A DNA stretch of 64,000 nucleotides from G963665005 sp963665005 (GCA_963665005.2 CAXXTQ010000001.1:496001-560000), one strand, 5' to 3'; positions 48,890-57,885 are shown, counted from the first letter of the stretch. Numbers and translations: made by a program. Notes: generated from the sequence alone by a model not told the origin.

Positions 48890-49020
48890 TAGAATACGCA
48901 AAGGCGAAGGGATTGACAAGTGTGTATGGCTTGTGGAGTGATCTGACGAAATAATGCAAGCCGAGATTATATGGATGAAATGGCAAAGGAGTTTCTGAAT
49001 TTTTTTCAGTGTATTAGTTA
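48890..49020 (+). pseudogene. C-terminal remnant of a sugar epimerase gene
   Basis: Frames in this spacer read VYGLWSDLTK, then, after a stop and a shift, an AEI-type stretch and MAKEFLNFFQ before TAA near 49018. This matches the C-terminus of the 46778 epimerase (VYLWRDLTNNA..EIDAMAKRSLEYL). It is a leftover of a third family copy, without the catalytic part. Confidence 0.55.
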
Positions 49021-49076
49021 ATCAGTAATTCATAAGAGATATTGAAATGAAAATTAATATGATAGGAGGAATTGTT

Positions 49077-49475
49077 ATGGCACAAGTAATAGGGCTTGCT
49101 CATGTCGGAATATTTGTAGACGATGTTGAGCGTTCAAAGAGGTTTTATAAGGATATGCTCGGACTTGAGTGTGTAGAACAGTGTGCGTTTGATGCGGACG
49201 GTAATACATTCACCTGTGCGTTTGTAAAGAAGGGAGATTTGTGTCTTGAGTTGGTACAGAGAAAGATAGGTTCAAATCCGGGAGATGGCATGACGGATCA
49301 TGTTGCTATGTTGGTTGATGACCTTGATTTTTTTACCAAGGTGCTTAAGGAGAAGGGGATAAAGTTTGAAACTGAAGAGCAGATGTATTGCGGAGACATG
49401 ATGCCAAACGGGACAAAATGGATATTTTTCCGCGGTCCGGACAATGAGCATATTGAATTGACTCAGGTTCTTTAA
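49077..49475 (+). CDS. VOC-superfamily (glyoxalase/bleomycin-resistance-like) protein
   Basis: 132 residues from the ATG at 49077 (AGGAGG seven bases upstream). Two beta-alpha-beta-beta-beta modules are apparent: GLAHVGIFVDDVERSKRFYKDMLG and MTDHVAMLVDDLDFFTKVLK. Potential metal ligands are His (AHVGIF), Glu (LELVQ), His (DHVAML) and Glu (HIELTQVL). It could be a lyase, isomerase or epimerase acting on a keto-sugar intermediate. It lies 13 nt before the SDR gene. Confidence 0.88.
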   Translation: MAQVIGLAHVGIFVDDVERSKRFYKDMLGLECVEQCAFDADGNTFTCAFVKKGDLCLELVQRKIGSNPGDGMTDHVAMLVDDLDFFTKVLKEKGIKFETEEQMYCGDMMPNGTKWIFFRGPDNEHIELTQVL

Positions 49476-49488
49476 GGAGAGTAAAGAA

Positions 49489-50262
49489 ATGCGTAATGTA
49501 GTTATAACAGGGGCTGCAAGCGGCGTTGGGAAGGCGGTAGTCAAGGCTTTTCTCGATTTGGGCGACAGAGTGTTTATGACAGATTGGAAGGCAAATCAGT
49601 TAGAGTCTGTATGTACGGATTTAGAAAAGATATATAAGGGAAAGGTATATTATTTGGCAGCGGACGTTGGTAAATGGGATCAAGTTGTTGCGTTGGCAGA
49701 AATGGTAAAGGAATTCGGCGGAGCAGATGTGATTGCCAACTGTGCAGGAGTCTTTCGAGTCGGTCAGATTGAGGATGCTCCGGAGGAGGATTATGATTTT
49801 CAGTTTGATGTCAATGTCCGCGGCACATTTCATACGATCAAAGCGTTTGGACCGCAGATGCTGGCAAAGAAAAAAGGAGCCATTGTGAACGTTGCGTCTG
49901 TATCGGGCATGGGCGGGGATTATAACATGTCTCTATACTGCGCGACAAAAGGCGCGGTGATCGCCCTGACAAGAGCGGTTGCGATGGACTATTCAATGCA
50001 GGGGGTTCGCGTGAATGTGATCTCCCCGTCTGCAGTGAAAACACCGATGTTCTTGATGGGCGCATCGGAAGCTGTGCTGGAGAGTTTTCGGAAGAACATG
50101 CCGGCACGCGTTCTCTGCGAGCCGGAATGGTGTTCGAATGCGATAGTTTATCTGGCTTCTGATCAGGCGATCCATATCTGCGGGGCTAATATACCCGTTG
50201 ACGGCGGGTTATCTGCCTGGAACGGTCAACCAAATCAGGAGAAAACAGACACAGGTATTTAA
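49489..50262 (+). CDS. Short-chain dehydrogenase/reductase
   Basis: 257 residues. NAD(P)-binding TGAASGVGKAV at the N-terminus, NCAG (NNAG equivalent) near 85, catalytic Ser in NVASVSGMGGDYN, and YCATKGA (Tyr and Lys) complete the active site. The C-terminal INIPVDGGLSAW-type end is typical of FabG-like sugar dehydrogenases. G+C content rises abruptly in the second half of the gene (from about 49860) and stays high through the following broken epimerase. It is probably a redox step in the same sugar pathway. AAGGAG precedes the ATG. Confidence 0.92.
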   Translation: MRNVVITGAASGVGKAVVKAFLDLGDRVFMTDWKANQLESVCTDLEKIYKGKVYYLAADVGKWDQVVALAEMVKEFGGADVIANCAGVFRVGQIEDAPEEDYDFQFDVNVRGTFHTIKAFGPQMLAKKKGAIVNVASVSGMGGDYNMSLYCATKGAVIALTRAVAMDYSMQGVRVNVISPSAVKTPMFLMGASEAVLESFRKNMPARVLCEPEWCSNAIVYLASDQAIHICGANIPVDGGLSAWNGQPNQEKTDTGI

Positions 50263-50417
50263 CGATAGAAATAACGCATTAAGATGAGAGAAACACATCC
50301 TATAGTGGCTATCGGGCTGAGAGTTCTCTCTTTGGTCAAGGGTGACAACTTGGAACGGTTTGCCACCCTTGTAGAATGGAAAATCGGTGAATCAGAGAAA
50401 AGCAGGAGGCATTCATT

Positions 50418-51285
50418 ATGGCAAAGTATGGTCCGTTCTTTTCATATTGGTCCAGAGACTGGGAACTGGACATCATTGATGTGATCGAAAAATGTGAACA
50501 AGCGGGAGCAAGTTGTACAGAGATACACAGCTGAGCATTGGCCAAATCATCAACTGAAGGATTTTCGCCGTTTATATGAAGATCTGGGGGTGGACGTGGC
50601 ATACTGGTGCGGCTTTTCGCCTGAGGCCAACATCATCAGCGCGGATCCCGCTGTTCGAAAAGTCGGGATCGAGAGCGTCATTCACTATATCCGTTTTGTG
50701 GAAAAGATGGGTGGGCGCATACTAGACGGCACTTACGTTCAACCGTGGAATATCGACTTAGAAGACCGTGACCGTGGCGAAGCACTGGATACCAGCGTGG
50801 ACTGTTTCAGGGAGATGGCCAAGGTGGCAGAGGACTGCGGCGTCATACTGTCTATGGAGATACTCAACCGGTTTGAGGGCGCGCTGGTCAACACGATGGC
50901 CGAAGCGGTGGCGGTATTGGATCGCGTGGACAGCCCCAATGTGAAGATCACCGCAGACAGCTTCCATATGAATATCGAAGAGGACGGTATAGACTCGGCG
51001 ATTAAAACGGGCGGGAACTATATCAGTCATTTTCATCTGGGCGAGGCCAACCGAAAGCTGCCAGGAAAAGGTTCTCAAATAGACTGGGACGAACTATTTG
51101 GTACGCTGCGTGAGCTGAAGTATGACGGTATGTTTATATTTGAGGGTTTCATACTGCACGGAGGCAGCATCGCAAAAGACGTAAAGCTGTGGCGTGACCT
51201 GTCTGACAAGGCAACACCCCAAGAGCTAACCGAGGATCTGCGCAGAAGCCTCGCATTTGTCAGGAACAAATTTGAAGGCGAATAG
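50418..51285 (+). pseudogene. Second D-tagatose/D-psicose 3-epimerase-type gene, frameshifted
   Basis: ATG at 50418 (AGGAGG eight bases upstream) opens MAKYGPFFSYWSRDWELD and runs to CTEIHS, where TGA stops it at about 50534. The continuation AEHWPNHQLKDFRRLYEDLG lies in another frame, open to 51285. It carries all catalytic blocks: MEILNRFE, ADSFHMNIEED, SHFHLGEANRK and FIFEGF. One indel at about 50520-50535 therefore inactivates an otherwise intact gene of about 289 codons, unless it is a read error. It is markedly more G+C rich than the intact copy at 46778, so it may be a later acquisition. Confidence 0.85.
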
Positions 51286-51606
51286 CCTGAGGAATTGGTG
51301 TAAATCATTAGTCGTTTCTTGAGAATACGTTGAAGTTTTTTATTATGTTAGACATCACCGGAAGGAAACCATCATGGTTTGCGAAAAATCGCTAGTGTCA
51401 AATTAAGTTTGCAAAAACACGAGCTCATATTCATCTATCAGGTCAGCAGCCTTATGGAAGCTGGTACATTACCGCAAAAATAGACTTACGAAATTGTTTG
51501 ATGAACATGATTGAGAACGAAGGGGAATTCGGGGGCAATTGACAAGCTGCATTAAGATTGTCCTTTTGCTCTCAATTTTATTTGACTCTACAAAACGCAG
51601 AGATAA
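51286..51606. other. Intergenic region before the FGGY kinase
   Basis: No gene, tRNA or clear terminator. A TTGACA at about 51538-51543 could be a -35 box but has no convincing -10 partner. Decayed coding sequence is possible but not recognisable. Confidence 0.4.
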
Positions 51607-51621
51607 TTGAGGAGGCAAAAA

Positions 51622-53157
51622 ATGAAGGAGATTTTACTACTGGCGGTTGATCTTGGAACGAGCTTCATAAAGGCGGGAGTATACGATACGTCAAGTAATT
51701 GTGTAGCAACTGCAAATGAACCTGTAAAAGACTATAGGCCAAGTCCGGGTGTTTTTATACAGAAAGGCGAAGAGCTTTTTGAATCGGTTATTGAGTGCGT
51801 AAAAAAGATATCCGCAGCGCTTAGAGACCGATCAAAAAACATTGAGGCGATTGCTTTTACAGGGCAGATGTCTGGTTTTATGGGAGTTGATAAGGACTGG
51901 AACGATGTAACGACTTGGTCTTGTTCTCTTGATAGCCGATATATGCCTTATGCGGAGCGCCAGATGGCTTTACTAAAGGATAAATTTTTAGGTATAGGTG
52001 GAACGAATTTTCCCCAGATGGCACCAAAGTACGAATGGTTTAAAAATGAATTTCCGGAAGAGAGTAAGAAAATAGCGAAATATGTTATGATTTCAGGTTA
52101 CGTTATTGGCAAGCTGGGGGAAATACCAATAGAAGATGCCGTCATAGACCGTACGTTCACACAATGGACTGGGTTAGCGGATGTGAAGAATGACAGATGG
52201 TCGGATGAGATATGCAGCGCAGTTCAGTTAGATAAAAAATATCTGCCGAAGATCGTTAATTCGAATTATATATGCGGACATCTTTCTAAGAAGAGTTCAA
52301 AAGAGACAGGGCTTAAAGCAGGGATTCCTTTAGTGTCAGGCGCAGGAGATAAACCAGCAGGCTGTCTCGGAGCGGCGATTGTTACTCCCGGAGATATGAT
52401 TTTTGAAGCATCATCTTATGGCGAAGTGAGTTGTTGTGTAGAGGAATACCGACCTGACTTTGAAGAGAGGCAACTTGATGTTATTCCTTCGGCGATTGCG
52501 GGCGAGTTTTATGCCACTCATTTTGTAGCAGGATCAGGTATTACTCTTGACTGGTTTATGAGTACATTCGTGAAGCGGGAAGGTGTTTCCACAAAAGAGA
52601 TGTTTGAAAAAATGGAAAAGAAGGTTGAAACGTTGCCAGTAGGTTGCGACGGATTGATGGCGCTGGGGCTTTTGGGTGGGAGCTCAATGCCGCTTGACGG
52701 GACTCTCCGGGGTTTATGGATGGGGCATGATTGGAGCCATAAGAAAGAACATTTCTACCGTGCATTGCTAGAAAGCTTCTCATATGACTTCGCGCTTTGT
52801 ATCCGCAGCATTGAAAGGTTGTATCCAGAATACGATATAGATGACATAAAGATAATAGGCGGTGGTGCAAAATCGCCCGTTTGGACACAAATGTGTGCTG
52901 ATGTGCAAGGGAAGCGATACAAGACGCTCAATCGCAATGATATAGCTATGTGGGGTGCTGCATTATTGGCGGGTAACGCGATAGGTATATTTAAAGATAT
53001 AAAAGAGACGGCGAAACGGTATGTCAATGAAGAGAAAACATATAATCCGAAGCCCGGAATGAAGAAAAAATATGAAAAATATATCAATCTTTATTCAAGG
53101 TATATGGTAGAGTTTCACGATTTCTTTGAGAGACTACAAAATATTGAATCTGTCTAA
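51622..53157 (+). CDS. FGGY-family carbohydrate kinase
   Basis: 511 residues from the ATG at 51622 (GAGGAGG seven bases upstream). The actin-like ATPase fold begins LLAVDLGTSFIKAGVYD. The FGGY first-domain block includes EAIAFTGQMSGFMGVD, and the phosphate-2 region is SGAGDKPAGCLGAAI. The adenosine motif is IIGGGAKSPVWTQMCADVQG. It phosphorylates a ketose, polyol or sugar acid with ATP and would trap the pathway product in the cytosol. GAGDKPAG differs from the GGGDN of many xylulokinases, so the substrate is left open. Probable last step of the 41813 operon's pathway. Confidence 0.93.
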   Translation: MKEILLLAVDLGTSFIKAGVYDTSSNCVATANEPVKDYRPSPGVFIQKGEELFESVIECVKKISAALRDRSKNIEAIAFTGQMSGFMGVDKDWNDVTTWSCSLDSRYMPYAERQMALLKDKFLGIGGTNFPQMAPKYEWFKNEFPEESKKIAKYVMISGYVIGKLGEIPIEDAVIDRTFTQWTGLADVKNDRWSDEICSAVQLDKKYLPKIVNSNYICGHLSKKSSKETGLKAGIPLVSGAGDKPAGCLGAAIVTPGDMIFEASSYGEVSCCVEEYRPDFEERQLDVIPSAIAGEFYATHFVAGSGITLDWFMSTFVKREGVSTKEMFEKMEKKVETLPVGCDGLMALGLLGGSSMPLDGTLRGLWMGHDWSHKKEHFYRALLESFSYDFALCIRSIERLYPEYDIDDIKIIGGGAKSPVWTQMCADVQGKRYKTLNRNDIAMWGAALLAGNAIGIFKDIKETAKRYVNEEKTYNPKPGMKKKYEKYINLYSRYMVEFHDFFERLQNIESV

Positions 53158-53164
53158 AAAAAAT

Positions 53165-53640
53165 ATAGTACGTTCTTTGTAGTTGCCAGATACAGCAGCT
53201 TTTTGATCTCTTCGGTGTATTTGAAATAGGCGAATAATTTAGCCCAGTGTTTATGCCAAGAATGGGATTTTGGGATACTTCTTGCCCCAAATGGCATCAA
53301 AAGAGTTTATGAAAAATTAGACCCGTTGACAAATGGCCTTAAATCGCCGCCTTGATCAAACCTATATCTTAAATATCTGAATTCAGTAATATATTTGATT
53401 AAAGTATATAGGAATGGATTTGTGGTATTATAGCCTTGGCCATCCATTTCAGGTTCATGCAATGGCTGCCAGTAACATTCTTCATTGAGAGTGTAGCGGA
53501 AAGGACCTGTTGACGAGGAATCAAGGATTTGGCAGGAGTACAGGATTTAGTGAAGGAGCTTACATCCGGATTGATACAAGAAATTATGGATGCTGAGTTA
53601 GAAGAAACACTGGGATTTAGATATCGCAGCAGTATTTATT
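53165..53640. mobile_element. Mosaic of IS256 and IS1182 fragments
   Basis: 53165-53310 (minus) resembles the C-terminal coding part of the IS256 transposase at 54224. 53324-53505 begins with GTTGACAAATGGCC and resembles the end and 3' coding part of the IS1182-type element at 55529. 53540-53625 (plus) encodes DLVKELTSGLIQEIMDAELE, an IS256 transposase N-terminus. All are short and broken. Confidence 0.65.
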
Positions 53641-54033
53641 TTTCCAGCTAGTCAATCTGATGTTTTAACAGAAGCTTTAAATCAATCTGTGCAGGAAGAA
53701 ATACAAGCAACAGAAATTCCGGATCAGATGGAACATACCCAATCTCCCTCGCTGGAACCGACAATAACACAAGAGCCGAGTCCAACAGAAACATCAGAAG
53801 AAAATATTGAAATAAAGGCAACGTCTACACCGCTGATTACAGCTGAACCAACATAAAAACCAACAGATATACCGATTGCTACTCCGACAGCAAAGCCTAC
53901 AAGTAAGCCGATGCCAGAGCTAACTGTTCTATCTACACTAACACCAACTGTTCAGCCGACAGAAGAACCGAAGATGGAGATAACAGCGGCAAGTTCATCC
54001 TACATCAATGCTGCTATGGCAGAGATTAGTTAA
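53629..54033 (+). pseudogene. Fragment of a secreted protein with Pro/Thr-rich linker
   Basis: A frame entered directly from the IS256 fragment reads FPASQSDVLTEALNQSVQEE, then TITQEPSPTETSEENIE and ITAEPT, an in-frame TAA at 53854, then KPTDIPIATPTAKPTSKPMP and VQPTEEPKMEI, ending at 54033. The TPxP/EPT repeats are those of the linkers in lipoproteins at 23546 and 30834. Start and signal peptide are missing, apparently lost to the insertions. Confidence 0.6.
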
Positions 54034-54223
54034 TGTAGTGGGTATGTTTCAAATTTCGTGTTTTCTCCAAAATGGGTATAATCTGATATATGATTTTTTA
54101 AGAAGGTTAAGGGGGGAAATCAACCTTAGCTTTCTTTGCTACAATATACTACATCAATGCTGAGTGTCAAGGCAGGACAAAAAGACCTGTGCTTAATTCA
54201 ACGTCAAAGATGTGGTATTTGCT

Positions 54224-55465
54224 TTATTCAGGTATACGTTCTTCAAAATATATTGAGAGTTGAGAATATATCCGCCCCCAATCATGTCGTCGGCCTGTCC
54301 ATTTTTTTGTGATGTCTACCGTAGCCAGATACAGCATTTTGAATAGGCTGTCGTCGGTCGGAAAAACGCCCTTGTTTTTAGTAACTTTCCTGAGTTGGCG
54401 GTTAAATCCTTCTATGGCGTTCGTTGTGTAAATCAGCTTTCTGACCTCTTCGGGATACTTGAAATAGGTGGATAATTCAGCCCAATGCTTACGCCAGGAA
54501 ATCGCGATCTTAGGATACTTTTTGCCCCATGCGGCATCAAATTGGTCGAGCTCATTCACTGCTGTTTCTTCCGTTGGAGCCGTATAGACCCTCTTTAAAT
54601 CCACCATAAGCGGCTTTAAATCTTTGTATGAAACAAATCGGGTGCTGTTGCGTATTTGGTGAATCACACATTTTTGTATCTCTGTGTCAGGAAACACTGC
54701 ACTGATTGCTTCGGAAAAGCCGCTTAAGCCGTCCACACACGCGATGAGTACGTCGTGAACACCGCGGTTCTTCATCTCGTTGATTATGGACAGCCAGTAC
54801 TTAGAACTCTCGTTTTCGCCGACCCACAGCCCTAATACATCCTTGATACCATCCAAATTGATGCCGATCGTGATATATACCGCCTTCTTAACGATTCGCC
54901 CGTCCTGCCGCACATGGTAATGAATGGCGTCCATGTAAATCACGGCGTAGATGCTTTCCAGCGGTCTTGCCTGCCATTCCTTCGCTATGGGCAATATTTT
55001 GTCTGTGATCCGGCTGATTGTGCTGTCTGATATATCTAGCCCGTATAAATCTTGAATGTGCGCTTCCATATCCCCGGTGGTCATCCCTTTGGCGTACATG
55101 GATATGATTTTTCGCTCGATTTCTTCATCAAGCATTTTCTTGTGCTTGCCTATCAGCTTTGGCTCATATTCTCCTTGCCTGTCACGTGGAACCTTGACGT
55201 CTACTTCGCCGTAACTCGTTTGCAGCGTTTTTTGTCCATAGCCGTTTCTGGAGTTGTCAGTTTCTTTGTTTTAGATGTCGTATTTTCCGGAGCCCAGCTC
55301 GTCATCCAGTTCGCCTTCCAGACTGCCGTTCACCATTTCTGCTATGAACTCTTTCATTATGTTGTTCAGGTCTTGCCCGTTCTTGAGCGGCGTTTCTTGA
55401 AGTAATTCCCGTATTAGTTCTTTACGCCGTTTCTCTTCTGCCGTTAATGCTCTTCTTTTACCCAT
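54224..55465 (-). pseudogene. IS256-family transposase with a single nonsense codon
   Basis: The frame runs 55465 to 54224 without shift, but TAA at 55271-55273 splits it after LGSGKYDI. The next residues, NKETDNSRNGYGQKTLQTSY, are the expected continuation. The C-terminal part holds YMDAIHYHVRQDGR, ACVDGLSGFSEAI, CVIHQIRNSTRF and TTNAIEGFNRQLRKVTKNKG. One stop in about 414 codons indicates recent inactivation. No other damage is seen. Confidence 0.9.
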
Positions 55466-55558
55466 AAATTTAAACCTCCATTATGGTGTTTTTATTTTAC
55501 ACCATTTCGGAGGTTTACACGAACTTTGGGGCCTGTTGACAAATCATATTTCTGAATA

Positions 55559-56935
55559 CTATGCGCTTAGTATTACCCAATTACACTGAGCAAAAAATGG
55601 ACAGGGATTGGGGCTCAGAACCTTGGCTATGCGCTTTAGGTTCAGTGCAATCGCTGCTAACAGGCATTCTTCGGAAGCTCGATGAATGCCTCGTTTTTTT
55701 ATTCGTTTGAGATTGTGTTGATTCTTTAGTGCACCAAAGGTGCCCTCGCTCCATATGCTTCGGAGACGTTTCATCTTAAAATAATCGTCTGTTTTGCAGC
55801 GTACTCTATTCGCGTGATAGGCAGGATAAAATCCGCTGGCATTAATTCGAACAGCACCTTTATCGACGGCACAATGATGCAGATGCTCACAACCTGCACA
55901 TTCTTTTCTAGGAATCCGGTATATCCGATAGTAGCCTTGATTGTATTGTTTGTATGTAATGCGATAAAACCGCAAACGTTTTTTCTTCATACATATGAAG
56001 GAATCAGCTTTTGCGTCATAATTAAAGCCCTTTTTCAGCGCGTTATTGTGCATTATACGCGGCGAACAATAATCTGTAATGCCAAGAAGTTCGAAGCCGC
56101 GATGCACGGCACCTACATCATATCCAGCATCTAATGCTATACTGCTGATATTGATGTCAGTATCTTGAACCTGAGAATTAATATGCTTTAGAATAACATC
56201 ACTTTCTCTCTGATTAGCAGGATAACAATCAACACCTGTGATAATACCGTGTGCAGTATCCACGGTCATTTCAGTGAGATAACCTAGGCCTTTCTTGCGT
56301 TTTTGATGTATATAGCCGCAGTCAGGATCAGTGCTGCTCTTTACCAGTGTATTTTCAACTTCGGTTACGACCGGTTCCCTGTAGCCAGGCAAGTGGGATA
56401 ATTCTTCATCTAGTACATCAAGATACTTCACAGTGCTTTTTGAGATAACTGAAGTTGTATCTGTTTTGCTAGTTTTGGCAACATTTCCCGGGATAAATGA
56501 GCCATCGCTGACCACCATATCTCCAGTGATTATTCCGTTATCAATACAAAGGATAACAATTTTATTAAAGATGTTCCTGAAAATTGTTGAATCTTTGAAC
56601 CTGCGCCGTCTGTTCTGGCTGAAAACCGAATGGTCGGGAATACGATCCATCATATTGAAGCCGCTAAACCATCTATAAGCTATGTTTAATGTGATCTCTT
56701 CTTCTAATCTGCGTTCTGACCGTATTCCGTACAGATACCCCACCAGAAGCATTTTTATCATACATACAGGATCGATGGATGGCCGCCCTTTATCAGAGTA
56801 ATATGGCTGAGCAAGATCATATATGAAGTCAAAATCTATTGCTCTATCTATTCTTTTTAACAGATGATTTTCTGGAATTAATTCTTCCAAATCAAAAACC
56901 GCGAAACATAACTGACCGTCTTTTTTACCCATCAT
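55559..56935 (-). CDS. IS1182-type transposase
   Basis: 458 residues, intact. The N-terminal DUF772-like region is SIDPVCMIKMLLVGYLYGIRSERRLEEE, followed by WFSGFNMMDRIPDHSVFSQNR. The catalytic Asp appears in GDMVVSDGSFIPGN and in SIALDAGYDVGAV; a Cys-rich block (CAGCEHLHHC) and WSEGTFGALKNQHNLKRIKKRG (Glu) follow. GGAGGG lies eight bases before the ATG but is buried in a hairpin (56939-56981) when transcription enters from outside. The element looks competent. Confidence 0.92.
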   Translation of the reverse strand: MMGKKDGQLCFAVFDLEELIPENHLLKRIDRAIDFDFIYDLAQPYYSDKGRPSIDPVCMIKMLLVGYLYGIRSERRLEEEITLNIAYRWFSGFNMMDRIPDHSVFSQNRRRRFKDSTIFRNIFNKIVILCIDNGIITGDMVVSDGSFIPGNVAKTSKTDTTSVISKSTVKYLDVLDEELSHLPGYREPVVTEVENTLVKSSTDPDCGYIHQKRKKGLGYLTEMTVDTAHGIITGVDCYPANQRESDVILKHINSQVQDTDINISSIALDAGYDVGAVHRGFELLGITDYCSPRIMHNNALKKGFNYDAKADSFICMKKKRLRFYRITYKQYNQGYYRIYRIPRKECAGCEHLHHCAVDKGAVRINASGFYPAYHANRVRCKTDDYFKMKRLRSIWSEGTFGALKNQHNLKRIKKRGIHRASEECLLAAIALNLKRIAKVLSPNPCPFFAQCNWVILSA

Positions 56936-56938
56936 ATT

Positions 56939-56981
56939 AAAAGCCCTCCACTATGATAATTATACCATACGGAGGGCTTTT
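56939..56981 (-). promoter_or_regulatory. Ribosome-binding-site-sequestering hairpin with internal promoter in IS1182-type element
   Basis: On the minus strand AAAAGCCCTCC pairs with GGAGGGCTTTT, which includes the transposase ribosome binding site. The loop holds an extended -10 box (TGGTATAAT). Transcripts starting there lack the 5' arm, so only read-through RNA would be blocked. Confidence 0.6.
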
Positions 56982-57052
56982 CTGCGCTTTTGTCAACAGG
57001 CCCACTTTGAAACGGTCTCTTTATTGACTGAGCTTTTAGGGTCCGGATCACT

Positions 57053-57814
57053 CTATACAATTAATTTGTAGGCATATTCTCCTAATATTTCTTTTTTATC
57101 TGGAGAAATACTATTATCAGTAATGATATATTTTATTTTATCGAGAGTTGTAACAATCGAAAAATCTCTAATACCAAACTTTGAAGAATCCATTAATACA
57201 TAAACTTCATCTGAAATCTGAACCATTTTTTGCTTAACCACTATTGCCATTTCGTTAAGTTCACTAATTCCTTCTTGATTTATGCCCCTACATGATAAAA
57301 ATGCTTTATTAATATGATAATTTGATATTGTCTCTAGTGTATCTTTTCCAACAAAACACCTTGTATTTCGAATCAGCATACCTCCCGCACAAAACACTTC
57401 TATTTTATCTTTTTTTTCTAATTCTGTGACAATACGTGTAGAGTTAGTTAAAACTAAGAGCGGAATATTTGGTAATTCTTTTGCTAAAAAAACGCATGTT
57501 GAACTAGAATCAAGTATTATTTGATCATTTTCTTGTATATATGATAAGGATTTTTGTGCAACTTCTATTTTTGCTTGAACATTCTGGCTTTCCCGTTCAA
57601 AATATGGAGTTTCGTTTTGAAGAGATGAGATAATATCTAAGTTAACTGCACCCCCATGAGTCCGAGATAACATTTTTTGTTCATCTAATTTTTTTAAATC
57701 AGTACGAATTGTTTCCCTGCTAACCCCACATAAAAGCGCAAGATCTGCAACTACAACGCTTGATTTATTTCTTAATTCATTTAAAATTATTTTATATCTT
57801 TCCGTTTTCATCAT
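57053..57814 (-). CDS. DeoR/GlpR-family transcriptional repressor
   Basis: 253 residues. The N-terminal winged helix-turn-helix is VVVADLALLCGVSRETIRTDLKKLDEQKMLSRTHGGAV, the DeoR signature. The C-terminal sugar-phosphate-sensing domain shows ILDSSSTCVFLAKEL, VLTNSTRI, AGGMLIRNTRCFVG and YVLMDSSKFG. It would repress the divergent kinase operon until a phosphorylated sugar binds. The 40-nt palindrome at 57846-57885, just upstream of its start, is a likely operator. The gene ends 33 nt from the IS256 boundary. Confidence 0.92.
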   Translation of the reverse strand: MMKTERYKIILNELRNKSSVVVADLALLCGVSRETIRTDLKKLDEQKMLSRTHGGAVNLDIISSLQNETPYFERESQNVQAKIEVAQKSLSYIQENDQIILDSSSTCVFLAKELPNIPLLVLTNSTRIVTELEKKDKIEVFCAGGMLIRNTRCFVGKDTLETISNYHINKAFLSCRGINQEGISELNEMAIVVKQKMVQISDEVYVLMDSSKFGIRDFSIVTTLDKIKYIITDNSISPDKKEILGEYAYKLIV

Positions 57815-57845
57815 TTTTATAATCCCATTTATGTAATAATTTATA

Positions 57846-57885
57846 ATAATTTAATTAATTATGCATACATAATTAATTAAATTAT
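57846..57885. promoter_or_regulatory. 40-nt perfect palindrome, probable DeoR operator
   Basis: Two 18-bp arms (57846-57863 and 57868-57885) around CATA, composed only of A/T except for the G/C at the inner edges. Located between the divergent DeoR gene and kinase operon. Confidence 0.65.

Larger units (their letters stand above)
55529..57003. mobile_element. IS1182-type insertion sequence with target duplication
   Basis: Perfect terminal repeats GGGCCTGTTGAC / GTCAACAGGCCC, extended by AAA/TTT, flanked on both sides by ACTTTG (55523-55528 and 57004-57009). It is inserted about 10 bp from the tip of the IS256-type element. It contains one intact transposase gene, so it is the youngest insertion here. 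Confidence 0.9.
54040..57019. mobile_element. IS256-family element interrupted by an IS1182-type element
   Basis: The left end (from 54040) contains GTTTCAAATTTCGTGT. The matching right end is split by the nested element: CCATTTCGG..ACACGAACTTTG up to 55528, continuing GAAACGGTCTC at 57009-57019. Without the insert the element would be about 1.5 kb, normal for IS256. Its transposase has one nonsense codon. Confidence 0.75.

Noticed and set aside
50284..50484. Frame starting MRETHPIV upstream of the broken epimerase
   Set aside because: It has no ribosome binding site and overlaps the real, well-positioned ATG at 50418 in another frame.
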